From Pseudoscardovia radai (GTDB lineage: Bacteria; Actinomycetota; Actinomycetes; Actinomycetales; Bifidobacteriaceae): a stretch of DNA of 64,000 nt. Below are positions 9,717-18,791 of the stretch, one piece after another. The stretch is from positions 199 to 64,198 of the forward strand of contig NZ_MWWR01000005.1 in assembly GCF_002259605.1 (NCBI RefSeq). The letters run 5' to 3'. A model generated the notes under the pieces. That model saw nothing but the letters and a program-made list of their open reading frames with translations, was not told where the DNA came from and made no database searches. Position 1 is the stretch's first letter, and the number at the start of each line of letters is the position of its first letter. The translations under genes were made by a program, and so were the position numbers.

Positions 9717-11297
9717 TCACAGCGCGGCGAGACTGCCGGCGAAGGCCTCGTTCGCATTGCCGACGGCGGCGAAATCGCCCATGTCCACGCAGACGACGGC
9801 GAAGAACAGCGCGCCGCCGTTCGTCGTCGTGGCGGTTCCCGCCAGCGAGCGCACATTCGACAGCGTGCCGGTTTTCGTGAACAGCACGCCGTACGACGCC
9901 TCGCCGTAGGTGCCGTGCAGCCGGTCGATGCCGGGCACGATCAGCCCTTCGAGCACCGGCGCCGACGCCGTCTCGCCCATCGTAGCCAGATGCCTCTGCA
10001 CGTCGGCGAGGGTCAGCGCGGAGATGCGCGTGCCGAGCGTCAGACCCGAGCAGTCGCGCAGTTCGAGCCCGTCGGAGTGGATGCCGGCGTTCGTGATGAT
10101 GTCGGTCACGGCCCGCGCCGCGCCCTCCGGCGAGTTCTCGTAGCCGGCCTGGAGCGCCATGAGACGGCCGAATTCCTCGGCGAGCGTATTCGACGAGTTC
10201 TTGAGCATGAAGCTCATGACCTGCCACAGCGGCGCGGACGACACGCTCGTCAGTTGCGTGTCGCCGTCGCCAACGGCTGCGGAAACGGGCGCGTCGGCGT
10301 TCGTCACGGCGATGCCATCCTCGGCCAGGAGCTGGGCGAAGCGCGTGGCCACGTTCAGGGCCGGCGTGTCGGTTTTCGACGGATAGCTCGTCACGCGGTC
10401 GGGGTCGGCCTCGCCCTCGCCGCCCCACTGGCGGTCGAGGTCGATGGCCATGGAGGAGGCGGGCATCTCGTAGATGTAGTTCTCGTTCGTCTCCTCGATG
10501 CCGTCGGGAAGGCGCTTGGATCCGAACAGCGTGTCGTCGTAATCGAGCGTGACCTGGCTGATGCCGTCGGCCGCGAGCGCGTCGGCGGTCCGCCGCGCGA
10601 GGGTGGCGAGGCCCGCACGGCCGTTGGTATGCGTGGGGTCGCTTTCGCCGTCGCCGAGCAGCACGTCGCCGTTGCCCTTGAGCACGATGGTGGCGCCATC
10701 CGCCGACGCCGACGATGACGACGACGAGCCGGAACCGCGCAGAAACACCTGCGTGTCCAGCGTGCGGTTGAGGTCGAGGGTGGCGGAGGCCGCGTAGGCG
10801 GTGAGGGTTTTGGTGGTGGACGCGGGTTCGCGTGCCACGTCGGCGTCATGTCCGGCGATCTGCGTGCCGTCGGCGTCGAGCACGACGATGGAATAGGTGG
10901 TGCCCAGACCCGCGGTGGCGCTGTAGTCGTCGACGATCTGCTGCACCGCGGCCGTGTCGACGGAGGCGGAGGTGTCCAGATCGCCGGCGAGCGTGGAAAC
11001 GGTTGCTTTGGCGGGGCGCACGCTGATCGAGGAGACGCGCGTGCTGTCGGCGCCGCCGCGCCCCAGCACACCGCCGTGCACAATGGCGAAGGCGACGAAC
11101 AACACGATGACGACGCCCGCGGAGACGAGGATGCGCGTCGCCGCCGGGGTTATCCTCCGGCGACGGGACGTCGTGTCAGCAACGCTTGCCGCGTCCGCTC
11201 CTGTGACGGCACCGATGCCTGCGCCCGCGTCAATCCCTGCGCCGTCATCCGTACCGTTTTGCGCGTCCATCCCCGTGCCCGCACCCCTGTCGGTCAT
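9717..11297 (-). CDS. dacB: D-alanyl-D-alanine carboxypeptidase, PBP4/DacB family
   Basis: This 526-residue protein is a peptidase S13-type penicillin-binding protein that trims peptidoglycan stem peptides. A variable N-terminus (1-50) is followed by a signal-anchor helix at about 55-75. The three active-site motifs are SxxK (STTK, 160-163), SxN (SSN, 368-370) and KTG (475-477). Its ATG overlaps the stop codon of the upstream glycosyltransferase by four bases, so the AI-2E transporter, glycosyltransferase and dacB genes form one translational chain. The symbol is by family; the orthologue name may differ. Confidence 0.92.
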   Translation of the reverse strand: MTDRGAGTGMDAQNGTDDGAGIDAGAGIGAVTGADAASVADTTSRRRRITPAATRILVSAGVVIVLFVAFAIVHGGVLGRGGADSTRVSSISVRPAKATVSTLAGDLDTSASVDTAAVQQIVDDYSATAGLGTTYSIVVLDADGTQIAGHDADVAREPASTTKTLTAYAASATLDLNRTLDTQVFLRGSGSSSSSSASADGATIVLKGNGDVLLGDGESDPTHTNGRAGLATLARRTADALAADGISQVTLDYDDTLFGSKRLPDGIEETNENYIYEMPASSMAIDLDRQWGGEGEADPDRVTSYPSKTDTPALNVATRFAQLLAEDGIAVTNADAPVSAAVGDGDTQLTSVSSAPLWQVMSFMLKNSSNTLAEEFGRLMALQAGYENSPEGAARAVTDIITNAGIHSDGLELRDCSGLTLGTRISALTLADVQRHLATMGETASAPVLEGLIVPGIDRLHGTYGEASYGVLFTKTGTLSNVRSLAGTATTTNGGALFFAVVCVDMGDFAAVGNANEAFAGSLAAL

Positions 11298-12667
11298 GCC
11301 GCGATCCTTTCCTGCGCATCCTGCGTCGTCGTATCCGCCGTCGTATCCGCCGTCATCGTATCTTCACCAGCGCCCTTCGCGCCGGCCGAGGCCTGCGCCT
11401 CCGCGTCGGTGGCGTTGAACTCCTCGCTCACCGTCGCCTCGGACGCGCCCTGGTGCTCGATCGGCTTCCACTGCGGGCGCGAGAAGATGGCGACGAAGGA
11501 AATCGGGATATAGCTGAGCATATACACCGGGAAGCTCAGGCAGTACGCCACGAGCTCACGATTCGTCGCGCCGATCTTGTCTCGTTCGAGAAGCGAGGTC
11601 AGCGCCGCGAGCGCCATGAGGCCGAGCACCGACGCCACGAGCGTCACCAGCCAGAAGCGCAGCGAGGCGAGCTGGCTGGCTGCCGAGACGAAGCCGAAGG
11701 CCACGAACAGCGCGCCCAGCACGGTGCGCGCCACCGACAGTACGGTCAGCGGGCAGATCATGAGCGAGAGATCGACCGCGGAGAAATCACGCTCGCGGAT
11801 CGCGTACTTGATGAGCTCGGGGCCGTAATAGCGGAACACCTGCAGGAAGCCTTTGCTCCACCGCACGCGCTGGCGCCACGACTGCGCGAAGGTCACGGGC
11901 TGCTCGTCGTAGAGCATGGCCTTGCCGCAGTAGCCGATCTTGTCGCCATGCATGATCGTGTCCATCGTGAACTCGAGGTCCTCTGTCAGCAGGTGGAACT
12001 TCCAACCCTTGTTGCGTTCCATGATCTTGCGCGAGAACAGGAAGCCCGTGCCGCCCACGTGGCAGCTCGTGCCCAGCGCGTGGCGCGTGCTGTTGAGGAA
12101 GCGCGACTCGCGCACGAACCACAGCGCGGAGCCCGACGACACCCAGTTCTCGTCGAAGTTCACGGAGTTGCGGTAGCTGGTCAACGCGTCGAAGCCCGCG
12201 TGGAAGGCCTTGTTCATCTCCTCCACGTAATGCTTGTCGAGCAGGTTGTCGGCGTCGAACACGATATACGCGTCATAATTGCGCGAGGCGCCGCTGCTGC
12301 GGATGCGGTCAAGCAGATACGTCAGCGCGTAGCCCTTGCCAATCTGCTCCTTGTTGAAGCGCTCCACCACGTTGCAGCCCATGCCGCGGCATACGCCGGC
12401 CGTGTTGTCGTCGCAGTTGTCGGCCACCACCCAGATGTCGATGCGGTCGGTGGGGTACGTCTGGTTCTGGATGCAGCGGATGAGGTTGCCGATGACCTTC
12501 TCCTCGTTGCGTGCGGAGATGAGCACGCAGTAGTTCTTGTCGAAGGGGGCGTCGGGATAGTCCACGCTTTTCGAGAACGATCCGGCCACGATGCAGAAGA
12601 TCTGGTAGGCGATGCCAAGGACTCCGATGATACCCATGAGGATATCGATGAACGTGAGCAGTGCCAT
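11294..12667 (-). CDS. Membrane glycosyltransferase, family 2
   Basis: The protein has 457 residues with one N-terminal helix, a cytosolic GT-A domain and four C-terminal helices. The GT2 processive-type motifs are present: nucleotide site ISARNEEKVIG (50-60), DAD (138-140), TED (228-230) and QRVRW (266-270, the QxxRW motif of polysaccharide synthases). It probably makes or extends a surface polysaccharide or glycolipid; the sugar cannot be read from sequence. A 50-residue Thr/Ala-rich tail ends the protein. Its ATG follows directly on the stop codon of the AI-2E transporter (TGAATG), and it overlaps dacB by four bases. Confidence 0.88.
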   Translation of the reverse strand: MALLTFIDILMGIIGVLGIAYQIFCIVAGSFSKSVDYPDAPFDKNYCVLISARNEEKVIGNLIRCIQNQTYPTDRIDIWVVADNCDDNTAGVCRGMGCNVVERFNKEQIGKGYALTYLLDRIRSSGASRNYDAYIVFDADNLLDKHYVEEMNKAFHAGFDALTSYRNSVNFDENWVSSGSALWFVRESRFLNSTRHALGTSCHVGGTGFLFSRKIMERNKGWKFHLLTEDLEFTMDTIMHGDKIGYCGKAMLYDEQPVTFAQSWRQRVRWSKGFLQVFRYYGPELIKYAIRERDFSAVDLSLMICPLTVLSVARTVLGALFVAFGFVSAASQLASLRFWLVTLVASVLGLMALAALTSLLERDKIGATNRELVAYCLSFPVYMLSYIPISFVAIFSRPQWKPIEHQGASEATVSEEFNATDAEAQASAGAKGAGEDTMTADTTADTTTQDAQERIAA

Positions 12668-14485
12668 TCAGCGCCATTCCTTCCGTGCATTATGGCCCCT
12701 GTGCCTGCGTGGCGTCGCGGGCTTGGGGTGGCTGTCGCTCGAGCGGTGCGGGGCGGCGGGCGAATCGTCGGACGCCGTGTCGCCCTCGTCCTGGTGCGCG
12801 GCGCCTGCGCTCTTCGCGGCGGCGCCCGTATCCTCCGCACCCTGCGCGGCGGCATTCTGAGCGCCGGCATCGACGGACCCCGCGTCATCGCCATCGTAGC
12901 GCGACGCGACATCCGACGCCTCCCGGCGGAACTTCGACTTCTCGGGCGCCGGGCCTTGCTCGTTGCGTCGGCGCAGCGCCTCCGTCACGTCGGTGTCGAA
13001 CGCGCCCGCGTCAAGCGAATCGTAGGAATCATACCCCGGCGCGGCATCGTCCGCGCCATTCGCGCCCGCCGCGCCCGCCGCGGAATCCGCGGCACCGGCA
13101 GCCGGCATGGCCTGCGGAATCGCCACGGTTTCGGAGGCATCGCGGTCCGTATCGGAATCGTTCTGATTGAATCCGGCGGCGTCGAACTCGTCTCGCAGCA
13201 TCTGCTGGTACTCGTCCTCCACCGTCACGTGGTTCGTGCTGCCCCGCACAGCGCGCGGCAGGCGGTCGGCGACGGGCTTGATCACATGCTCGCCGATGGT
13301 TTCGGCGCCCATGACCATCGCGGACTTGCGCACGGGCTTGGCATCGTTGAGAAGCGGCGAATCCACAAGGTCGTACTGCTTCGTGTACATGCGGAACAGC
13401 ACCTGGATCGACGCCCACACCGGCAGCGCGAGGAACGCGCCGAGCGCGCCGAACAGATAGCCGAACAGCACCACCACGAGGAACGCGACCGCCGGGTTGA
13501 GGTCCATCGTGCGCTGCGAGATCTTCGGCGAGAGCAGCAGGTTCTCGATCTGCTGGTAGACGCAGATATACACGATCACAATCACCGCGTATTTCGTGCC
13601 GAGCGTCGCCCACGTCGAAAGCACCGGGATGGCGCCGCCGATATACGTGCCGATCGTGGGCACGAACTGCGAGGCCAGGCCGCAGAACAGAGACAGCGGC
13701 AGCCAGTACGGGGCGTCGATTTTCACAAGGAACACCGACATGCAGGCGCTGGAGATGGCGGCGAGGATGATGCGCGAGTACAGGAAGTTCGAGATCTGGT
13801 CCTGCAGCACCGTCCATGTGACGAGGAAGCGGCGTTGGGAATGCGGGGAGACGTATTTGCAGATGGACTTGCGCATCTTCGGGCCGCATGCCGAGATGTA
13901 GTAGGTGACGAGCAGCACCGTGAAGATGGTGAAGATGCCGCCCACGAGCGACACCACATAGGCCCACGCCTGGCCGGCGTAGTCGGCCATGTTATGCGTG
14001 TTCACCCAGTCGAGCACGGTGGCGCCGAGGTTGTTCATGTCTGGGATCTTCATGTTGAAGCGGTCGCTCACCCACTGCTGGAGCGTGCTGTAGGTCTCGG
14101 GCAGCGAGTTGAGCATGGCGATGAGCTGGTCGACGAACATCTTGCCGAACACGACGAGCAGCGCCACCGTGACGATGAGGACGCCGACCAGCGTGACGCC
14201 GCTCGCCGCGCCGCGCCGCCAGCCGTGGCGCACGAGGCGGATGACGATGGGCTCCATGGCCAGCGCGAGGAACACCGAGATGACCACGATGAGCACGACG
14301 GGCTTGACGCTATCCCATGCGTTCCACACCCAGATGCTCACGAACACCGCGATGGCGGCGTAGAGCAGACCGCGCCCGAACCACTCGGGCGGCCTGCGTG
14401 CATCGCCTTTTCCGGGGAACAGCGAGGCAAGATCGATCTGCGAGGTCTTGGCCTCGTTTTCTTCTTCGGAATCCATACGCTTCAT
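12668..14485 (-). CDS. AI-2E family transporter (PerM-like)
   Basis: This protein of about 605 residues has the layout of the AI-2E/PerM exporter family: two or three N-terminal helices, a soluble insert around the SLPETYSTLQQWVSD segment, then LVTYYISA, the conserved PYWLPLSLFCGLASQFVPTIG region, YQQIENLLLSPKI and FGYLFGALGAFLALPVWA. The last 200 residues are a disordered, charged tail unusual for the family. Family members include autoinducer-2 exporters and Na+/H+ antiporters, so the substrate is open. The ribosome site is weak and the start could be nine bases further in. First gene of the transporter-glycosyltransferase-dacB chain. Confidence 0.85.
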   Translation of the reverse strand: MKRMDSEEENEAKTSQIDLASLFPGKGDARRPPEWFGRGLLYAAIAVFVSIWVWNAWDSVKPVVLIVVISVFLALAMEPIVIRLVRHGWRRGAASGVTLVGVLIVTVALLVVFGKMFVDQLIAMLNSLPETYSTLQQWVSDRFNMKIPDMNNLGATVLDWVNTHNMADYAGQAWAYVVSLVGGIFTIFTVLLVTYYISACGPKMRKSICKYVSPHSQRRFLVTWTVLQDQISNFLYSRIILAAISSACMSVFLVKIDAPYWLPLSLFCGLASQFVPTIGTYIGGAIPVLSTWATLGTKYAVIVIVYICVYQQIENLLLSPKISQRTMDLNPAVAFLVVVLFGYLFGALGAFLALPVWASIQVLFRMYTKQYDLVDSPLLNDAKPVRKSAMVMGAETIGEHVIKPVADRLPRAVRGSTNHVTVEDEYQQMLRDEFDAAGFNQNDSDTDRDASETVAIPQAMPAAGAADSAAGAAGANGADDAAPGYDSYDSLDAGAFDTDVTEALRRRNEQGPAPEKSKFRREASDVASRYDGDDAGSVDAGAQNAAAQGAEDTGAAAKSAGAAHQDEGDTASDDSPAAPHRSSDSHPKPATPRRHRGHNARKEWR

Positions 14486-14649
14486 TATGGCATCACGATG
14501 CACCAACCGCCGCGGCAGCCGTTCGCCTTCGCCGAATCGCCGTGGCGGAGGGGCACCGTCCGGAGGGGTGGGGCGCCGGCTCCACCCGTTCCGCCCCGCT
14601 CCCCGTGTCCATGCACCGCTTCATCAGGCATACCCGGTATCCTGAAAGC

Positions 14650-15525
14650 ATGCTTTCAGTTTCATTGGTGATACCGGCGTGGAACGAGTCGGAACGCATC
14701 GAAGATTGCCTCACCTGCTGCGTGCGCCAGACGATGCCCGCCAAGGAGATCATCGTCGTCGACAACAAATCCACCGACGACACGCGCGACATCGTCGAGC
14801 GCTTCATGCAGGCGCATCCCGACTCGAATATCATCCTCATGGAACAGGACGCCGAGCAGGGCCTCGTGCCCACGCGCAACTACGGCCTCGACCGCGCCAC
14901 CGGCGACGTGCTCGGCCGTTTCGACGCCGACTGCATGCTGCGCCCGGACTGGGTGGAGACCGTGTCGCGCGTCTTCACCGAAGACCCGACGGCCATGGGT
15001 TGCACCGGCCCCGTGGCGTACTACGACATGCCGCTGCGCGCGGTCGGCCTGAACGGCGACAACCAGGTGCGCAGCCGCATCTATCGCGCCGACGGCGACC
15101 ATCCGCTGCTTTTCGGCTCGAACATGGCCCTGCGCGCCACCGCTTGGCGCCAGATCCGCACGCAGGTGTGCCGAGACAAGGCCGACATCATGCATGAGGA
15201 CATCGATATCTCGCTCCATCTCATCGGAGACGGCCTGCGCACCGTGTACTGCCCCAATATGGTGACGGCCATGTCGGCGCGCCGCATCGACTCCTCCCCC
15301 AAGAGCTTCAACGCATATATGCGCCGCTTTCGCAACACCTTCGCCGCACATCCGGACCACCGCCGTTTCTTCAAGCCCGAGGTGGCCTTCCGTACGATGT
15401 ACCCGCTGCTGCACACGTTCTACCCGCAGTACCAGTGGTATCTGCGCAAGCGCAGCGTCGACCCGGCGAAGTCCATCTGGCTGAAAGAGCAGCGCCGCCT
15501 CGGTTTGACGGACGAATCGGCCTGA
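14650..15525 (+). CDS. Glycosyltransferase family 2
   Basis: This 291-residue soluble GT2 protein starts at the nucleotide-binding strand, LSVSLVIPAWNESERIEDCL, with IIVVDNKSTDDT and the metal site FDADC following the usual spacing. The central HEDIDIS matches the catalytic ED region of GT2 enzymes. There is no membrane helix. It probably transfers a sugar to a lipid or surface glycan; substrate unknown. It is divergent from the AI-2E transporter. In-frame codons upstream of 14650 do not look like GT2 sequence, so the ATG at 14650 is preferred despite a weak ribosome site. Confidence 0.87.
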   Translation: MLSVSLVIPAWNESERIEDCLTCCVRQTMPAKEIIVVDNKSTDDTRDIVERFMQAHPDSNIILMEQDAEQGLVPTRNYGLDRATGDVLGRFDADCMLRPDWVETVSRVFTEDPTAMGCTGPVAYYDMPLRAVGLNGDNQVRSRIYRADGDHPLLFGSNMALRATAWRQIRTQVCRDKADIMHEDIDISLHLIGDGLRTVYCPNMVTAMSARRIDSSPKSFNAYMRRFRNTFAAHPDHRRFFKPEVAFRTMYPLLHTFYPQYQWYLRKRSVDPAKSIWLKEQRRLGLTDESA

Positions 15526-15528
15526 CAC

Positions 15529-15564
15529 ATTCGGCGTCGACGAGCGATTCGGCGTCGACGAGCG
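15529..15564. repeat. 18-bp exact tandem duplication after a stop codon
   Basis: The 18-bp unit ATTCGGCGTCGACGAGCG occurs twice without a gap, starting four bases after the glycosyltransferase stop codon. One of several short exact duplications found at or near stop codons in the window. Confidence 0.9.
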
Positions 15565-15577
15565 ACGGCGCGAACCG

Positions 15578-16546
15578 TCACAGCGCGTCGTAGATCGTCG
15601 ACGCCGCCTCGGCGATCGCATCCCACGACGACCCGTCGGTGAGGATCACCATGCTGTAGTCGCCCTTGTCGCTGTACACAATGGCGGCATCGTGGAGCAG
15701 CCCGTCGAGGAAGCCGACCTTGTCGGCCACCGTGCCGTTCTCGCCGATGCCCGCGGGAATGCCCGAACGGTAGATCTGCGTCTCCATGCATTCGAGCAGG
15801 CGCTGGCGCGACCCGTCGCTGTACAGCGTGCCGCCGTACAGACGCGTCAGGTCGTCGGTGAGGTCGGAGGCGGTGGTCAGCATATCGCCGTCCTCGATAT
15901 TCGTGTCGGTGAAACCGGCGGCCTGCACCTCCTCGTTCACGGAGTCGAAGCCATATCGCTCGAGCCAGGCCACGGGGCAGTCGTTGTCGGAGTCGACGAT
16001 CATGGTCGAGAAGCAGGCGGACAGCGTGGTGCCGTTCAGCGAGGAATTCCAAGTGGCGCGGCCGCTCTCGACGGCGGAGATCATGGAGTAGGCCACATAA
16101 AGCTTGTACGTGCTGGCGGCCGTGAACTGCTCGTCGGTGGAGATGGAGACGAGCGGCGTGCCGGTTTTCAGGTCCGTGACGCTGACGGCGTAGTCCGCAC
16201 CGGCGAAGATGCCGTCGAGGTCATCGCCGAGCGAGGCGGTGAGGTCGGTTTCCGTGGGGCTCGGTGAGGCGGAGGCTGAGGCTGCGCGATCTGCGGAATC
16301 GACGGCTGTGGCGTCGGTTCCGGAGGGATCCGCAGCGTCGGCGGCGTCCGCGCCCTGGGTGTCGGCGGTTTGCGACGATTGCGCCGCTGCCTGCGATGCA
16401 TGCGCGCGCGAGGAGAAGAAATCGTGGACCCGCGCGGCGCAGAATACGATGGCGGCGACGATCAGGCACAGCGTGCAGGCCGCGACGATGCGGCGCCGCC
16501 GGTAGATGCGCCTGCGGGCCGCGGGGTCCCTAGGTAGCGTGCTCAC
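15578..16546 (-). CDS. Class A beta-lactamase-fold serine hydrolase, membrane anchored
   Basis: The protein has 322 residues if started at the GTG, which is preceded by AAAGGA at five bases; an ATG 18 bp upstream lacks a ribosome site. An anchor helix lies at about 20-38, then a 65-residue Ala/Asp/Ser linker. The penicilloyl-serine motifs are STYK (145-148), SDN (186-188) and KVG (276-278). This matches the beta-lactamase2 family, whose members include true class A enzymes and non-lactamase cell-wall proteins. With KVG instead of KTG/KSG and no obvious omega-loop ExxxN, a housekeeping wall role is as likely as drug resistance. Confidence 0.82.
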   Translation of the reverse strand: MSTLPRDPAARRRIYRRRRIVAACTLCLIVAAIVFCAARVHDFFSSRAHASQAAAQSSQTADTQGADAADAADPSGTDATAVDSADRAASASASPSPTETDLTASLGDDLDGIFAGADYAVSVTDLKTGTPLVSISTDEQFTAASTYKLYVAYSMISAVESGRATWNSSLNGTTLSACFSTMIVDSDNDCPVAWLERYGFDSVNEEVQAAGFTDTNIEDGDMLTTASDLTDDLTRLYGGTLYSDGSRQRLLECMETQIYRSGIPAGIGENGTVADKVGFLDGLLHDAAIVYSDKGDYSMVILTDGSSWDAIAEAASTIYDAL

Positions 16547-16738
16547 GGAATTCCTTTCCTTCATGCCGGTGCATATGCACCGCGATACCGCAACGGTAGC
16601 GCGGCACGCTGGACGCACGATGAACGCGACATGAAAGTTTCTTCCGAGCGCCCTCCATACCGCGTCAGACGGACCGTGCATCATTGCGGGACGGACGGCG
16701 GGCGGATCATGTCTCGCTCGCATCGCCCGTGCGATATG

Positions 16739-16764
16739 AAAAACTCCGGGCCGTGGCCCGGAGT
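16739..16764 (-). terminator. Terminator of tRNA-Glu
   Basis: Read on the minus strand, ACTCCGGGCC-AC-GGCCCGGAGT is followed by TTTTT. It begins eight bases beyond the tRNA 3' end and is a standard intrinsic terminator. Confidence 0.85.
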
Positions 16765-16771
16765 CAGATCG

Positions 16772-16843
16772 TACCCCCTGAGAGAGTCGAACTCTCGTTG
16801 TCAGATTGAAAGTCTGGTGTCCTAACCGTTAGACGAAGGGGGC
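16772..16843 (-). tRNA. tRNA-Glu (UUC)
   Basis: On the minus strand the gene begins GCCCCCTTCGTCTAACGG and folds into a standard cloverleaf. The anticodon loop CTTTCAA gives anticodon TTC, the T-loop is GTTCGACTC, and the acceptor arm is GCCCCCT/AGGGGGT with a closing G-U pair. CCA is not encoded. An intrinsic terminator follows. Confidence 0.95.
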
Positions 16844-16953
16844 GGACGAAGGGATAGTTTACGCATCTGCCGCGATAAGTGCAAATCAGACGCGCGATTC
16901 CCCTTCGGCGTGTCGCGAAACACGCGTCGGCAGGCGCCGCCGGACGTCACCGC

Positions 16954-17814
16954 CTACACGGCGCGATAGGTCATATCGTGAATCGTGCGACCCGCATCCA
17001 GCCCCTTGCGCTCGAAATTCGTCAGCACGCGCCCCTCGAAGCGCTCGGACTCGAGGAACCCGGCATGCGGCAGATCGGCGGCTCGCTCCGCATCGCCCTT
17101 GCCCACATGTTCCGTCGCCAGCTGCACCGTGCGCGTGCCGCAGTTCTCGAATCCCGGCGCGTCGTCCATGACCTCGTGCACATGCAGCGCGTAATCGTCG
17201 ATATCCGTCGCGATGCGCCACAGGCCGCGCGGGCGCAGCGCCTCGTGCACGCTGCGCGCAAGCGCCGGCTGCACGATGCGGCGCTTGTGATGCCGCATCT
17301 TCGGCCACGGATCGGGGAAGAACGTCCACAGCTCCTCGAGCAGGCCCTTCTCGCACACGGCGAGCAGCTCGGGCGCGTTGACCTGGGCGACGCGAAGGTT
17401 ATGCAGCCCGCCCTTGCCCGCGCGCAGCAACGTATGCGCCACGCCGGGGTCGTAGACCTCGAGCGCAAGGAAGTTCACGTCGGGTTCGCGCTCGGCGGCG
17501 GCCACGATGTTCTCGCCCTGGCCCGTGCCGATTTCGACGACGAGCGGGCGGTCCGCGCCCCACTGCTCGGCGACGTACTCGCGCGTGAGGCGGAAGGCCG
17601 GGTCGACGGCGAGGTCGCGCCCGGCATTCGGGATGTCGAGGAGGTAGTCCGGCGCGTAGCGCTCCCACGCGGCGGCGAGGCGACCGTCCAGATGCGAGGA
17701 GCGGCGGACGAACGATACGACCTCGCGGCGATACGGGGCGGGGGCCGGGGCTGCGGGGTCGGTGGCAGGCTCGGCGGAGTCGAGAGGTTCGGGGGATGCG
17801 GTTTCTGCGGTCAT
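16954..17814 (-). CDS. trmB: tRNA (guanine-N7-)-methyltransferase
   Basis: A 286-residue SAM-dependent enzyme that methylates G46 of tRNAs. The SAM-binding motif [11 protein letters not shown] and the TrmB signature [15 protein letters not shown] are clear, with VVSFVRR and LTNFERKG at the expected ends. The N-terminal 25 residues are a Pro/Ala-rich extension. AGGAAGGA precedes tandem ATGs; the second is preferred for spacing. It stands alone between tRNA-Glu and tRNA-Asp. Confidence 0.94.
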   Translation of the reverse strand: MTAETASPEPLDSAEPATDPAAPAPAPYRREVVSFVRRSSHLDGRLAAAWERYAPDYLLDIPNAGRDLAVDPAFRLTREYVAEQWGADRPLVVEIGTGQGENIVAAAEREPDVNFLALEVYDPGVAHTLLRAGKGGLHNLRVAQVNAPELLAVCEKGLLEELWTFFPDPWPKMRHHKRRIVQPALARSVHEALRPRGLWRIATDIDDYALHVHEVMDDAPGFENCGTRTVQLATEHVGKGDAERAADLPHAGFLESERFEGRVLTNFERKGLDAGRTIHDMTYRAV

Positions 17815-18071
17815 CATTCCTTCCTGGGATTCGAATACATGCTGTCTGAATCTTACCGTCACGCCACCACGATGCCCCACTGTCGGCACCGGGGGTTCTT
17901 TCGTTGCCGCGACCTTTTCTCGTCGCGCAATGGCATCCAAGCTTGATGACCGCCTCCGCGACACGCCGATGGCTGTTTCTTGCACTGCTGGAAAATCGTT
18001 GAAATTCCGCGGTTCTTACACGATGCCACCAAACGCGACACGCCGTAAACCCACGAATTTGCCGTTTCGAT

Positions 18072-18100
18072 TTGCGTAACCGACAGGTCATCTGTATTAT
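18072..18100 (+). promoter_or_regulatory. Promoter of the tRNA-Asp/tRNA-Phe pair
   Basis: TTGCGT at 18072-18077 and TATTAT at 18095-18100 are separated by 17 bp, a good sigma-70-type match. The start would fall near 18107, about 30 bases before tRNA-Asp. Confidence 0.6.
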
Positions 18101-18135
18101 CTCTCTTGTTGCCTGACGCAAGGCAGCAACGAGTT

Positions 18136-18209
18136 GGCTCCGTAGCTCAGTTGGTTAGAGCGCCGCCCTGTCACGGCGGAGGTCACCGGTTCAAGTCCGG
18201 CCGGAGTCG
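18136..18209 (+). tRNA. tRNA-Asp (GUC)
   Basis: The sequence begins GGCTCCGTAGCTCAGTTGG and has the anticodon stem-loop GCCCTGTCACGGC with anticodon GTC. The T-arm GGTTCAAGTCC and acceptor GGCTCCG/CGGAGTC (terminal G-C) are standard, with discriminator G. CCA is not encoded. A terminator follows nine bases later. Confidence 0.95.
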
Positions 18210-18217
18210 CGAAAAAG

Positions 18218-18242
18218 AACCCAGGTTCGCCTGGGTTTTTTG
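18218..18242 (+). terminator. Terminator between tRNA-Asp and tRNA-Phe
   Basis: AACCCAGG-TTCG-CCTGGGTT followed by TTTT, with the very stable UUCG tetraloop. tRNA-Phe starts only seven bases later, so its expression must come from read-through or processing of the same transcript. Confidence 0.8.
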
Positions 18243-18248
18243 TTCAAT

Positions 18249-18324
18249 GGCTCTGTAGCTCAGTTGGTAGAGCGTACGACTGAAAATCGTGAGGTCAGCG
18301 GATCGATGCCGCTCGGAGCCACCA
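18249..18324 (+). tRNA. tRNA-Phe (GAA), CCA encoded
   Basis: GGCTCTGTAGCTCAGTTGG opens a standard cloverleaf with anticodon loop CTGAAAA (GAA). The acceptor pairs GGCTCTG with CGGAGCC through one T-G wobble; discriminator A is followed by a genomic CCA at 18322-18324. The T-loop is GGATCGATGCC, a minor departure from the usual GTTCGA. Confidence 0.94.
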
Positions 18325-18327
18325 CTA

Positions 18328-18353
18328 CCCCGCTTCGGCGGGGTTTTTCTTTT
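18328..18353 (+). terminator. Terminator of the tRNA-Asp/Phe unit
   Basis: CCCCGC-TTCG-GCGGGG followed by TTTTTCTTTTT, starting three bases after the CCA of tRNA-Phe. Confidence 0.88.
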
Positions 18354-18364
18354 TCCGCCGACGG

Positions 18365-18413
18365 CAACGGTGCCTCTCACTGGCACCGGAGCGACCAGCA
18401 AGGGCCACCGTTA
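18365..18413. repeat. CAACGGTG palindromic repeat, single copy
   Basis: The arms CAACGGTGCCTCTCACTGGC and CGACCAGCAAGGGCCACCGT match the family at 1-192 and 36372-36505. It follows the tRNA terminator directly. Confidence 0.75.
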
Positions 18414-18481
18414 TGAGCGGAGCCCGCCCGTGTCCGCAACCAGCCCGTGTCCGCAACCCATCACAGTGTTCCCATTCCCAG

Positions 18482-18567
18482 AACAGTGTGATGGCTTACG
18501 GACATAATCGGGCGTTTTCGGGCCGAAAAATCGTGTTTTCTGTCCGAAAGCCATCACAGTGTTACGG
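18482..18567. repeat. Interspersed long-hairpin repeat, copy 2
   Basis: Nearly identical to 255-340. The arms AACAGTGTGATGGCTTACGG and GTCCGAAAGCCATCACAGTG pair better than in copy 1, and the inner CGTTTTCGGGCCGAAAAATCG is itself palindromic. Confidence 0.78.
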
Positions 18568-18679
18568 ATTGAGAGCCAGCCCCCGCCCGCTCAACCCGCG
18601 GGAAGATCAAGAAACACGATGTCGTTGCGCGCACAGCGAAATCCTGCGCGGACCGGCATGAATCCCCTATACTGAAAGT

Positions 18680-18757
18680 GGTTGAGGTACTTCGGTACTT
18701 TGACTAAAGAAAACGGGTGGGCCGGATGTCGCAAGGCGTCCGGCCCCTTTCTTATTC
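18680..18757 (+). ncRNA. Candidate small RNA with two hairpins
   Basis: A -10-like TATACT at 18668-18673 is followed by a short segment with two stems: AGGTAC-TTCG-GTACTT and GGGCCGGATG..CGTCCGGCCCC, the second running into CCTTTCTTATT like an intrinsic terminator. No good -35 is visible and no protein-coding frame fits. The unit is about 78 nt long. No downstream plus-strand gene exists that it could regulate as a leader, so a free-standing RNA is the simplest reading. Unproven. Confidence 0.35.
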
Positions 18758-18791
18758 CGCGGCGCAGACCAGGCCGCGCAGCCCAGACCAC

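Noticed and set aside
11453-14671. A 1072-residue open frame on the plus strand
   Set aside because: It is antisense to the glycosyltransferase and AI-2E transporter genes, has Arg/His/Glu-rich nonsense composition and no ribosome site; long antisense frames are common at this GC content.
15578-16546. Acquired beta-lactamase resistance gene
   Set aside because: The fold motifs are there, but KVG replaces KTG/KSG, there is no clear omega-loop Glu and no mobile context; a native wall-associated protein is more likely.
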